A stretch of DNA of 48,480 bases from Candidatus Falkowiibacteriota bacterium. GTDB taxonomy: Bacteria > Patescibacteriota > Patescibacteriia > UBA11705 > JABHMO01. Position numbers and translations under genes: made by a program. Under the pieces are notes generated by a model. That model did not search any database and was not told where the DNA came from. It saw only the letters and a program-made list of their open reading frames with translations. Location of the stretch: the NCBI GenBank assembly GCA_018693855.1, contig JABHMO010000029.1, positions 1 to 48,480 on the forward strand, read 5' to 3'. This document shows, in pieces, positions 38,208-46,888 of this stretch (positions are counted from its first letter, which is position 1; each line of letters starts with the position of its first letter).

Positions 38208-39071
38208 ATGTCCGATCAGACTATTGCTAGCCAAGACGCAGCGAAGGTTGTTGCTTGTACAAGTCAGTGCATGCATCATTTGTTAAAATTAGGATTGACA
38301 CTTCAAGATGCACAGGCCGTGATCAATGATCCAAAATTAAGAGAACGGGTAATGATGTTTTGGAAAAATCAAGGCACGATGCCGGGAATGGAATTAACCG
38401 TAGTTGAAACTGAAAGTCAAAAGCAAGCTCGAGAGATTTTTGGAAGCAATTTTCTGGGGTTGCCTGAAGTCTTCAAATATTTTTCAACTGTTTTTACCGA
38501 GGAGCAAGTTAATGCTCTTGCTAGGCTTCCTTTTTCAAGGGAGCAGCTCGAAAGCCTCAAAGAAACTCATGTTTTGGTGGCAGATTTGGGATTGAGCATT
38601 CTTCAAGTTTGTGCGAGAGAAAATAATTATGATTTGTTCATGGATGGAGTATATTTCGATGAATTCGGCGGGGCATGTCTTTTTGATGGTGACGAAGATG
38701 AAGATTCTGTCCGAGAAGAAAGATCCCCTACTTGGAGATTGATCAGAAAGAAACGACATCCAAAATCAATTCTCGAACGAGGAGGACTTAGTTTTGAAGC
38801 AAAAAAGAGTTTGCTCGATTTTAGCGAATGTGCGTCAACGGTTGGAGCAATTGTCTATGGTATGGTTCTTTTTTTCCTAAAACAGAATGAAAAATTGTTT
38901 CAGGATCCTGTAAGTACGGGAACTATTGTCACTCGTAATTGTAGTGATTCTCCTCAGCATATTATTGCTTGTTGGGGTGATACGGGAATTTATTTTCAAA
39001 GAGAACACGATAATGAAGAATGGGAAGGTTTGGGCCTTGCTTCTGAAATAATCCCTGATTTTTGTGAATAG
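38208..39071 (+). CDS. Hypothetical protein, tandem paralogue B
   Basis: AREIFGSNFLGLPEVFKYF...EEQVNALARLPFSREQLESLKETHVLVADLG aligns with paralogue A ARNIMGDRFFGIPEVHQAL...QSQIEALAEIPFTDATLQECSTTHVLVADFG. Confidence 0.8.
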   Translation: MSDQTIASQDAAKVVACTSQCMHHLLKLGLTLQDAQAVINDPKLRERVMMFWKNQGTMPGMELTVVETESQKQAREIFGSNFLGLPEVFKYFSTVFTEEQVNALARLPFSREQLESLKETHVLVADLGLSILQVCARENNYDLFMDGVYFDEFGGACLFDGDEDEDSVREERSPTWRLIRKKRHPKSILERGGLSFEAKKSLLDFSECASTVGAIVYGMVLFFLKQNEKLFQDPVSTGTIVTRNCSDSPQHIIACWGDTGIYFQREHDNEEWEGLGLASEIIPDFCE

Positions 39072-39330
39072 TTATCATTAATAAGGCCCTAGCATAACAC
39101 GCGTGGGGCTTTTAAATTATTTCTATATACTTCTATAGTAAAGTGGACGTTAAATGATGTGAATAATTACCTAAACTTAAACAAAAAGACCCTGTGGTTG
39201 GGGACGAAAGGCTTGTCTAAATATACGATACCTGCTACGCTTTAATTAACAATTAAGTTTACATAATTATCAATTTTGCAAATGATTTAGTTGTTGTTTG
39301 CAATATCTGTAAATTAGTAAAATTCATAAT

Positions 39331-39600
39331 ATGGAATGGCTTACAAATTTATTTTCAGGCGGTAATAAAAAAGAAGAACCTACACCTCCGGCAGAAGAAG
39401 TACAAGAAAAACCTCCAGTGAAAGGAATGAGTGAAGAAGCTAAACAAGAGTTAGAGGATGCAAATACAAAGTCAGCCGAAATGATGGAACCAGAAGAGGC
39501 TACGGGACCAGAGGACGAAGACGATGAAGAAGAGGAAGGTGGTTTTGGTGATGGTGGAGAAGAACCAAGTGAGGAAGAACCAAAAATGCCAAGACAATAA
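39331..39600 (+). CDS. Small acidic, low-complexity protein
   Basis: ORF MEWLTNLFSGGNKKEEPTPPAEE... Confidence 0.55.
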   Translation: MEWLTNLFSGGNKKEEPTPPAEEVQEKPPVKGMSEEAKQELEDANTKSAEMMEPEEATGPEDEDDEEEEGGFGDGGEEPSEEEPKMPRQ

Positions 39601-39668
39601 ACGTAATTTCAGTATTATAAAATCCCAACGGATGAGTCCGTGGGGATTTTTGTTTGGTTGATGTTAGA

Positions 39669-40280
39669 TTATACCACTTTCGGACGGACGAGGTAGTGAA
39701 GTCCATCGTTTCGATCAATGTTTAGCGGTTCAAAGCTGATACTGAATCGTTTTCCACGTAGGCATCTGATGACTGGTATACATGGAATATTATCAGCGTT
39801 CGTAACAACTGTTCCCGGAAAAATTAAAATCCAACCAGCTCTGGTATGATCTAGGAATGATGTTCCTTTTTTCCCTTTTCCGATAATACGCGCTGCATCA
39901 CTGAGTCCTAGATGTGCACTGTAAGTTTCCAGGTGTTGTTTTAGTTCTTTCTCTCTAATTTCGCCTCGTGGTTCATTCAAAAATATGTATGTAATATCTT
40001 GGAACTTTCCTTCTGGAACGTCTTTTTTAATTTTTGAACCTCGAGGGATCAACTCTGGACAGTGTGTTATGCTTGGAAACTTTTTATATTGCCCATGTTC
40101 CATTATCAGCCCAGCGATTTTTTCAATGAGTCTAGGTTTCTTCAATAGACCAGCAATGACAGCATCGTCTCCGCCAGCGCGGTGAACTGCATTGATGATT
40201 CTCTTAAGCACTCGATGTCCAACTATCGTGAATGCCAGTAGAAGACCAGGAGCTGATTTTTTAGAAGACTTGGAGGTCAT
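39669..40280 (-). CDS. Hypothetical protein with related N-terminal helical module (family member C)
   Basis: Start MTSKSSKKSAPG after GAAGGAAG; LKRIINAVHRAGGDDAVIAGLLKKPRLIEKIAGLIMEHG; upstream TTGACAAAAAATTCATTTCTTGTTAATCT. Confidence 0.7.
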   Translation of the reverse strand: MTSKSSKKSAPGLLLAFTIVGHRVLKRIINAVHRAGGDDAVIAGLLKKPRLIEKIAGLIMEHGQYKKFPSITHCPELIPRGSKIKKDVPEGKFQDITYIFLNEPRGEIREKELKQHLETYSAHLGLSDAARIIGKGKKGTSFLDHTRAGWILIFPGTVVTNADNIPCIPVIRCLRGKRFSISFEPLNIDRNDGLHYLVRPKVV

Positions 40281-40419
40281 TGATTCTTCCTTCTTGCTGA
40301 GAGAAAGTTCGAGACACAAAATGAACAAGTTGCTATAGATTAACAAGAAATGAATTTTTTGTCAATATCAAAACCGCACGGAATGCTCCGAGCGGTCTTT
40401 TGTTTGAGAGAAAAACGTC

Positions 40420-40701
40420 CTATCTGATTGGTTGTGGCTTTTTCTTTTTCTTCGGTACTGTCGGGGCTTTTCTTGCCGCCCTTTTCTCCTGCGCCGCTTT
40501 TGCTCTTTCTTTCTTTTTTACTTCCCTTACAAGATATCTTCCGACTTTTTCTTGTAGCTCTGGATCTGCGATGAAGGCGGCTAGTGTGGACGTATCTCCT
40601 TTGGCAGCTCTGATTCCATTCACTAGCGTGCGTAGACCTTGAAGCCCTAGGAGGTTGTTTTCGATGAGAAGTTTAAGTCCTGAATCTTCCATTTCCGACA
40701 T
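40420..40701 (-). CDS. Small basic protein with related helical module (family member D)
   Basis: LRTLVNGIRAAKGDTSTLAAFIADPELQEKVGRYLV; Lys/Arg-rich tail; upstream TTGACAAAAGATTAGTTTCTTGTTAATCT. Confidence 0.65.
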   Translation of the reverse strand: MSEMEDSGLKLLIENNLLGLQGLRTLVNGIRAAKGDTSTLAAFIADPELQEKVGRYLVREVKKKERAKAAQEKRAARKAPTVPKKKKKPQPIR

Positions 40702-40807
40702 GTTAGTTCTCTTTCTTCCTCGGTGATAAAGGGTAGCACCAGATTAACAAGAAACTAATCTTTTGTCAAGTTTAACTTTTGAATTATTTTTGATAGAATG
40801 TAATAGT

Positions 40808-40901
40808 GATGCGGATATACGGATGAATACGAATGATACTGATTTAATTAACCAATCAGTATCCGTATTATTAGTATGCATCCGTATATCCGTATTTATT
40901 T
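40808..40901. repeat. Inverted phrase repeat abutting mutS start
   Basis: GCGGATATACGGATGAATACGAATGATACTGAT ... ATCAGTATCCGTATTATTAGTATGCATCCGTATATCCG. Confidence 0.92.
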
Positions 40902-43469
40902 ATGCCCGAACTAACTCCCATGTTCAAACAGTTCTACGAAATAAAGGATCAGCATCCAAATGAGTTGCTGCTTTTTCGGATGGGTGATTTTTATGAGATG
41001 TTTGGTGAGGATGCTAAAAAAGCTTCGCGTATTCTAAATATTGTATTAACTGCTAGAAATAAAAATACTCCGAATGAAACACCAATGTGCGGTATTCCTC
41101 ATCATGCTCTTAATAATTATTTATCAAAACTGCTGAAAGCCAATCAACGTGTTGCGATCTGTGACCAAGTTAGCGACCCTACATTACCAGGAATTGTGAA
41201 ACGTGAAGTAACTCGAGTGATAACTCCTGGGACAACTCTTGATGATAATACTCTTGAGAATAAAAACAATAACTTTATCGTCAGTCTTTATTTACAAAAA
41301 AATATCTGGGGACTGGCTGTGGCTGATTTAACAACGGGAGAGTTTAAGGTCGCAGAGATTGCTGATTTTAATTTATTGAAAAATGAACTGTTTCGATTGG
41401 ATTACTCGGAAATAATTTTACCTGAATCTTTATCGAAAAATGAAGATCAAGAAGAGTTTTTAAACGAATTGCGTAATAAAAACATTTTTCAGCTTCCAAA
41501 CTTTGAAAAAGCTTATAAGGTTTTGACAAACCATTTCCAAACTCAGAATTTGAACAGTTTTGGTGTTGAAAAGATGAAAGTTGCAATTGAGGCTTCTGGT
41601 GCTTTGGTGCGATATTTGAAAGAAACGCAAAAAAGTGAGTTAAAACATATTAATAAAATAATGCGATATAGATTTGACGATTGCATGGCTCTAGATGAGG
41701 CAACTATTCGGAATTTAGAGCTGTTCTTCCTCAGTTCAACGGGCGAGTATGAAGGAAGTCTACTTAGCGTACTTGATCGAACAATTACAAATATGGGCGG
41801 GCGAATGTTGCGAAAATGGTTACTTGCTCCATTACTTAAATCAGAAAAAATTGCACAACGTCATGAAGTTGTTGATAAATTTCGGAATGATCATACATTA
41901 ATAAAAAATCTTGCTGAAAAGTTGAAACAGGTCGCTGATTTGGAACGGCTAGTTGCAAGAATCAGTTGTAATAGAACAAATGCTCGAGAACTAGTTGCTT
42001 TGCGATCAAGTTTGCAGTTAATTCCAGAGATTAAGGAGCTAGTTAGTAGTTGCGACGCTTTGATGATTAAAAACTTTGTTTCACAACTACCAGATCATAC
42101 AGAGTTGATTGATTATTTGAATACTGTTTTTGTTGACGATCCTCCAACTTTGATTACTGAGGGCGGTATGATTAATGATGGTTTTAATAAGAAACTTGAT
42201 GAACTGCGAGAGATTTCTAAGGGCGGTAAAAGTTGGCTGAACGAATTTCAAGCTAAGGAAGTGGAACGGACAGGAATTACTTCAATGAAAGTTAAATATA
42301 ACAGAGTTTTTGGTTATTATCTTGAAATTAGCAAATCAAATCTTGATCAAGTGCCAGAGGACTATATTAGAAAACAGACGCTTGTTAATGCAGAGCGATT
42401 CGTTACGCCAGAGCTAAAAGAGTATGAAGAAAAGATTCTAAATGCTGAAGACGAGATTCATAAAATTGAACATCAGATATTTTTAGAAGCTGTTGAGAAA
42501 GTTATGACCTTTTTTGAATCAATTGCGAAAACAGCTGATATTATTGCTCAGATTGATGTTTTGCTTTCATTCTCGATTATTGCTAATGAGAACAGCTACG
42601 TCATGCCTCAGATCGCTCAGGGTGGGGAAGTTGTGATTAAAGACGGTCGGCATCCAGTGATTGAAAAATTTCAAAAAGAGATGTATATCCCAAATGATTT
42701 GGAGTTGAATCATGATAAGCAGGAACTTCTACTTCTGACTGGTCCAAATATGAGTGGTAAGTCTAGTTTTCTGCGACAGACTGCTCTGATCTGTCTGATG
42801 TCTCAGATTGGTTCATTTGTACCTGCCAAGGCAGCTCAGATCTCTATTGTTGATCGGATTTTTACTAGAGTTGGCGCTTCTGATAATTTAGCACAAGGGA
42901 TCTCTACTTTTATGGCTGAGATGCAGGAAGCTGCTAATATTATTAATAATGCAACAAAAGATTCACTGATAATTCTAGATGAACTAGGTCGAGGTACTTC
43001 GACTTATGATGGAGTTAGTATTGCTTGGGCAATGATAGATTATATTCATAATAATGTCGGTGCCAAGACTTTATTCGCGACTCATTACCATGAACTCACT
43101 GATGTGATTGATAAACTCGATAGAGCTGATAACTACTGTGTCGCAGTTAGTGAGAATGAAGGCAAGGTCGTTTTTCTACACAAGATCGTCAAAGGTGCTA
43201 GTTCGCAAAGTTATGGAATTGAAGTTGCCAAATTAGCAGGATTGCCTGATGAATTAATCAACAAAGCATCTCAAATATTGCAAAACCTAGAATCAAAAAC
43301 AGCTTTAAATAACAATAAAAAAGAAGTCCAGCAAGGGACTTTGCCCCTTAATCTAACCCCCAAAGAAAAAGAAGTCACAGACAATCTGAAGAAAGTCGAC
43401 GTGAATAACTTAACTCCCATGGAAGCGCTTAAGAAGTTGTCTGATTTGACGGATGAGCTGAAAGGTTAA
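40902..43469 (+). CDS. mutS: DNA mismatch repair protein MutS
   Basis: TPMFKQFYEIKDQHPNELLLFRMGDFYEMFGEDA, TGPNMSGKSSFLRQTALI, DELGRGTSTYDGVSIAWA. Confidence 0.98.
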   Translation: MPELTPMFKQFYEIKDQHPNELLLFRMGDFYEMFGEDAKKASRILNIVLTARNKNTPNETPMCGIPHHALNNYLSKLLKANQRVAICDQVSDPTLPGIVKREVTRVITPGTTLDDNTLENKNNNFIVSLYLQKNIWGLAVADLTTGEFKVAEIADFNLLKNELFRLDYSEIILPESLSKNEDQEEFLNELRNKNIFQLPNFEKAYKVLTNHFQTQNLNSFGVEKMKVAIEASGALVRYLKETQKSELKHINKIMRYRFDDCMALDEATIRNLELFFLSSTGEYEGSLLSVLDRTITNMGGRMLRKWLLAPLLKSEKIAQRHEVVDKFRNDHTLIKNLAEKLKQVADLERLVARISCNRTNARELVALRSSLQLIPEIKELVSSCDALMIKNFVSQLPDHTELIDYLNTVFVDDPPTLITEGGMINDGFNKKLDELREISKGGKSWLNEFQAKEVERTGITSMKVKYNRVFGYYLEISKSNLDQVPEDYIRKQTLVNAERFVTPELKEYEEKILNAEDEIHKIEHQIFLEAVEKVMTFFESIAKTADIIAQIDVLLSFSIIANENSYVMPQIAQGGEVVIKDGRHPVIEKFQKEMYIPNDLELNHDKQELLLLTGPNMSGKSSFLRQTALICLMSQIGSFVPAKAAQISIVDRIFTRVGASDNLAQGISTFMAEMQEAANIINNATKDSLIILDELGRGTSTYDGVSIAWAMIDYIHNNVGAKTLFATHYHELTDVIDKLDRADNYCVAVSENEGKVVFLHKIVKGASSQSYGIEVAKLAGLPDELINKASQILQNLESKTALNNNKKEVQQGTLPLNLTPKEKEVTDNLKKVDVNNLTPMEALKKLSDLTDELKG

Positions 43470-43593
43470 GGTTTGTCGAGGTGGGGGGAGAATACTTGAT
43501 TTACTGATCAGTCGTTTTTGTCAAAAGTTAAGTGTTAAATGTCAAATGTTTTTTACTATTGACATAAAACAAACAATTAGCTAATATATCTTT

Positions 43594-44020
43594 ATCCGGA
43601 GGTGGCAACGACCTCCTTGCCTGGAAGTCCGAGAATATTGACGAAACTCCGGACTGGCAAAAAAATGTGCAGTTGTCGGACTGTGCGGGCTTGTTTCGGG
43701 AGGACCGAACGCGAGCTAAAAGTTGCGCTTCTCCTCGCGGGAGAGCATCAACGAGAGATGTGAACGGTGATTTAGTCGGAAGAGTCGTGACGTTCTAAGA
43801 AGCCCTTTGTGGTGGAGAGTGATCGAACTTTCGGGTCAACTTGATCATCTAGGAGAAGTGTATTCTTGGTTTTCGTAAACGCCACCAAGAATACGTCGGA
43901 AATCATGCTTGACGCCTGTATTGGTCCAAACGGCCATCTATACAGCTATTCGCACGATTTCCGACATTCCGACCGATTATCCAAGCTCGTCCTCTTCTTC
44001 GAGGGCGCGCTTTTCTTTTT
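43594..44020 (+). ncRNA. Large structured RNA 1 of unknown family
   Basis: Promoter TTGACA (43559-43564), 17 nt, TAATAT (43582-43587); stems GGAGGT/ACCTCC, AGTCCG/CGGACT, GGGCTT/AAGCCC, 10-bp GTATTCTTGG/CCAAGAATAC, 10-bp GTCGGAAATC/GATTTCCGAC enclosing CTGTAT/ATACAG; terminator CGTCCTC/GAGGGCG then TTTTCTTTTT. Confidence 0.8.
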
Positions 44021-44109
44021 ATTTATTAATTGTGATTTTCAAGTCAAATGTCAAGTGTTAAATGTTTCTTATCCTTGACATAAAGTAAGTTCTGTACTAG
44101 AATGTGTCT

Positions 44110-44472
44110 ATGCGAGGGGGGGAGGTACCATTCCTCTTGAACTTACACCGGCTACGGTGTGCTAGGTTCGAAATGGCGAGTGGGGAGCCAAGACTCCATT
44201 TGCGCAGTCCTTCGGGGCCATCACATTTGTACTCTTCTTACTTGGGTCGTAGACCTGAGCCGTCAGAGGGATGGCGGGGCTTTTGCAACCCTTCCATTAA
44301 GAATGTATCTTCGAGATTTGCGGGCCAGCCCATATAGCTGGATCTCTCAAGACAAAGTCCGTTGATCCGATTATTTGGTGTCTATAGAACACTTAGATCA
44401 ACTTCCTCGGACCCTTCTTGGCCGCGATCATCATAGCTCGTCTCCGACTTTCGGAGGCGCGCTTTTCTTTTA
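44110..44472 (+). ncRNA. Large structured RNA 2, apparently related to RNA 1
   Basis: Promoter TTGACA (44075-44080), 17 nt, TAGAAT (44098-44103); stems ACACCG/CGGTGT, CCAGC/GCTGG in GAGA/TCTC, GTCCG/CGGAC enclosing TTGATC/GATCAA; terminator CGTCTCCGA/TCGGAGGCG then TTTTCTTTT. Confidence 0.78.
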
Positions 44473-44564
44473 AAAACTTTAATTGTTTGTACATGTTAGT
44501 ATTTATTCTTGCAATTGACGCAAATTTCCTCTATAATTTATATAATAAATAATCGAAATAAAAT

Positions 44565-44768
44565 ATGGCAAGTTTTGAGAATCTTCCTCAGGAAGTTGTT
44601 CCAAGTAATGCAAGTAGCGAACAAGTTGAAAGAGAGATGTGGGAACACAGAATGCCTGCCTTAAAAAGAGCATTACAAGAACTTCGTCAAGATGGACGAA
44701 AGCAATTTTTTACATTGTCAGATTTAGCTAATGATAGATTGGCAAAAATGAATAAACAAGAAGTATGA
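44565..44768 (+). CDS. Hypothetical small protein
   Basis: Complete ORF MASFENLPQEVVPSNASSEQVEREMWEHRMPALKRALQELRQDGRKQFFTLSDLANDRL. Confidence 0.65.
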   Translation: MASFENLPQEVVPSNASSEQVEREMWEHRMPALKRALQELRQDGRKQFFTLSDLANDRLAKMNKQEV

Positions 44769-44854
44769 CAGACGAACAATTGCTTGATGTCCCTGAATCT
44801 CAGCGAAATGAGATTGTTGCTTTAGCTAATAGCTGGATAGAACTAATACATTAA
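44765..44854 (+). CDS. Short ORF (29 aa) MTDEQLLDVPESQRNEIVALANSWIELIH
   Basis: Overlaps the upstream stop (ATGA); shares MTDEQLL start with 45553 ORF. Confidence 0.35.
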   Translation: MTDEQLLDVPESQRNEIVALANSWIELIH

Positions 44855-44974
44855 AATGTCATGTAGAATAGCCAGAATTATTATTATGTTTTAGATTTTT
44901 TTGTAATTTGGCTTAGAGGTCGACATAACTTATTATATAACTATATTTAACGATTTATAATTAATCTATAAACT

Positions 44975-45319
44975 ATGGAAAAACCAACAGAAATGGGTAC
45001 AGAAGTACTCGACAAAGAGAAAATTCAGGTGGACTCTCTTAATGAGTCATGGGGAGTTATATTAGTCAAGAAAGATGGGAAAGTATATCTCATTAACATG
45101 GGAACGTCCTCACTTGATTTGATACAACAGGGATATTCAGATTCAAACGGTAATTTCGATTTAGTCAAGTATTTTCCTGATGCAGAGCAACTTGGTGTGG
45201 TCGTTGAAGTTCAAGGGGACGATTTAGGTGCTATGAATGAAGAATTTGACAATGTTAACGGAAACAGACATGCGGAGTGGCCAACGGTTCAGAAATACTT
45301 AGATCAAATCAAAAAATAA
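44975..45319 (+). CDS. Hypothetical protein
   Basis: Complete ORF, coherent composition. Confidence 0.65.
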   Translation: MEKPTEMGTEVLDKEKIQVDSLNESWGVILVKKDGKVYLINMGTSSLDLIQQGYSDSNGNFDLVKYFPDAEQLGVVVEVQGDDLGAMNEEFDNVNGNRHAEWPTVQKYLDQIKK

Positions 45320-45552
45320 ATTATAAAAAGTATTAAGAAAAGGACGTTTTTGGCTACATCTGATTACAGTATTTGTTTGGTTATGGGACGTTGGTATTAG
45401 TTAAATTTGTATAGAGTGTTAATTTCCCTCTGTTCGAATTTTCATTCATTGGCTTGATGAAGGTTCGAGTGGAGTTTAATGAAAAACGTGTATCTGGTAA
45501 GCGTGGTTATTTTATTATTAAAAGGAGAACTTTAGGTATACGTAAGTGTTGT

Positions 45553-45831
45553 ATGACAGACGAACAATTACTTAGAATAAACAATTTACTTGACGGCTCG
45601 GACTTGACCGACGAAGCTAGGGATTTGTTGCGGCAGTTTTTTGAGTCTATTGCGGCTCAACCTCAATTTGAAAAGATTTTGAATCTGTTAGAAAAATTCC
45701 CGTCTTTGTTTGATAATTTCTGTCATTGCTTTGAATTAAAAAGAAAATTCTTGGCTTCAGGCGCAACTGAAGATCAATGGAATAAGTTTTTGGAGAAAGA
45801 AAAGACTTTCTTTGAGGAAATTGATAAATAA
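45553..45831 (+). CDS. Hypothetical helical protein (start uncertain)
   Basis: MTDEQLLRINNLLDGSDLTDEARDLLRQFFESIAAQPQFEKIL; upstream in-frame extension looks spurious. Confidence 0.55.
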   Translation: MTDEQLLRINNLLDGSDLTDEARDLLRQFFESIAAQPQFEKILNLLEKFPSLFDNFCHCFELKRKFLASGATEDQWNKFLEKEKTFFEEIDK

Positions 45832-45853
45832 TTAATAAATAACAATAAATTTT

Positions 45854-46243
45854 ATGGAGGAAACATTTGGAGGCGGTTTATGGACATTAGCATGGATTGT
45901 AATTTATCTTTTTACAGCATATTGCTATTTCCGAATCGCTGTTAAATTAAAAAGAGGGACACCTTGGTTTGCTTTTATTCCGATTCTGAATATGATTCTG
46001 ATGCTTCAGATGGTTAAAAAACCGCTTTGGTGGGTTATTTTGATGTTTATTCCATTCGTTAACATGGTGATTGGTATAATGGTAGTTTATTATTTAATGA
46101 AAGAACTTGGTAAACCAGGTTGGTGGACAATTTTAATGATATTACCAATTGTTAACTTTGTCATTCTGGCTCTATTAGCTTTCGAAAAGAATACTGTTGC
46201 ACCGTCAAACCCAACTCCGCCAACAATACCATCAGCTCAATAA
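45854..46243 (+). CDS. Small multi-TM membrane protein (DUF5684-like)
   Basis: AYCYFRIAVKLKRGTPWFAFIPILNMILMLQMVKKPLWW. Confidence 0.8.
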   Translation: MEETFGGGLWTLAWIVIYLFTAYCYFRIAVKLKRGTPWFAFIPILNMILMLQMVKKPLWWVILMFIPFVNMVIGIMVVYYLMKELGKPGWWTILMILPIVNFVILALLAFEKNTVAPSNPTPPTIPSAQ

Positions 46244-46336
46244 ATTTTTTCTCAATACTAAAAAATAGGGCACTAGCTCTATTTTTTGTTTGATTGAATC
46301 GTGTCGGGTTACTTTTATGTTTATGCGTTAAAGACG

Positions 46337-46470
46337 GTTTAAATAACAAAATACAAGTACCAAATTACAAACAAATTACAATAACCAAAATCATAAACTT
46401 TAAATAGTTTGGAAATTAATATTTGAAATTTGATATTTGTTTTTAATTTGGTGCTTGCTATTTGGGATTT
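46337..46470. repeat. Inverted phrase repeat (AAATAACAAAATACAAGTACCAAATTACAAACAAATTACAA ... ATTTGTTTTTAATTTGGTGCTTGCTATTTGGG)
   Basis: Read directly; related to 28300 and 36322 elements. Confidence 0.82.
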
Positions 46471-46547
46471 ATGTCATCATCAGAGCATGGAACGTTAAGA
46501 CTGTGATGATGTTTTTGTCGATGCGTACTTATCCACAGGTGAAAATC

Positions 46548-46603
46548 TTGACGTTCGCATTCTGTTCGGTATAATGAGTATATAAAGCGAACAAGAAGCG
46601 AAC
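46548..46603 (+). promoter_or_regulatory. SOS promoter with two LexA-like boxes GTTC-N7-GTTC (46553-46567) and GAAC-N7-GAAC (46589-46603)
   Basis: TTGACG (46548-46553), 16 nt, TATAAT (46570-46575); boxes overlap the promoter and are in inverted orientation. Confidence 0.82.
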
Positions 46604-46709
46604 ATTGTCACGTATCACATAGCACGTAACACGTAACGATTATTTAAGAGTTTCTAGTCTATCAATATTTACTATATTCACTCTATTTACTAAATTTACT
46701 TTTACTCCT

Positions 46710-46847
46710 ATGAAAAACAAAAACTTAAGAACAGCAAAACAAATTACTACTTTCTATGAAGTCGGCCTAATCGACGAAATCGAATACACTCGATTACTTT
46801 CAACTAACGACGATACCGGCAAAATGCTTCGTTCATTGCTTGTATAA
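46710..46847 (+). CDS. Microprotein (45 aa) MKNKNLRTAKQITTFYEVGLIDEIEYTRLLSTNDDTGKMLRSLLV
   Basis: ORF between the SOS promoter and lexA. Confidence 0.55.
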   Translation: MKNKNLRTAKQITTFYEVGLIDEIEYTRLLSTNDDTGKMLRSLLV

Positions 46848-46888
46848 TCCTAACAATCTAACTACCTAATTACCTAACACCTAAAAAT

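Noticed and set aside
43866-44365. ORFs 43866-44078, 44104-44337 and 44159-44365
   Set aside because: They lie on the structured RNA transcription units, overlap perfect helices and terminators, and have no coherent protein features.
43594-44472. RNase P RNA, tmRNA, SRP RNA or 6S RNA identity for the two large RNAs
   Set aside because: No ACAGAA/CR motifs, no tRNA-like ends or tag ORF, no SRP GGAAG/GCAG loop, not a single long bulged hairpin. Only an Infernal search could fully exclude a divergent form.
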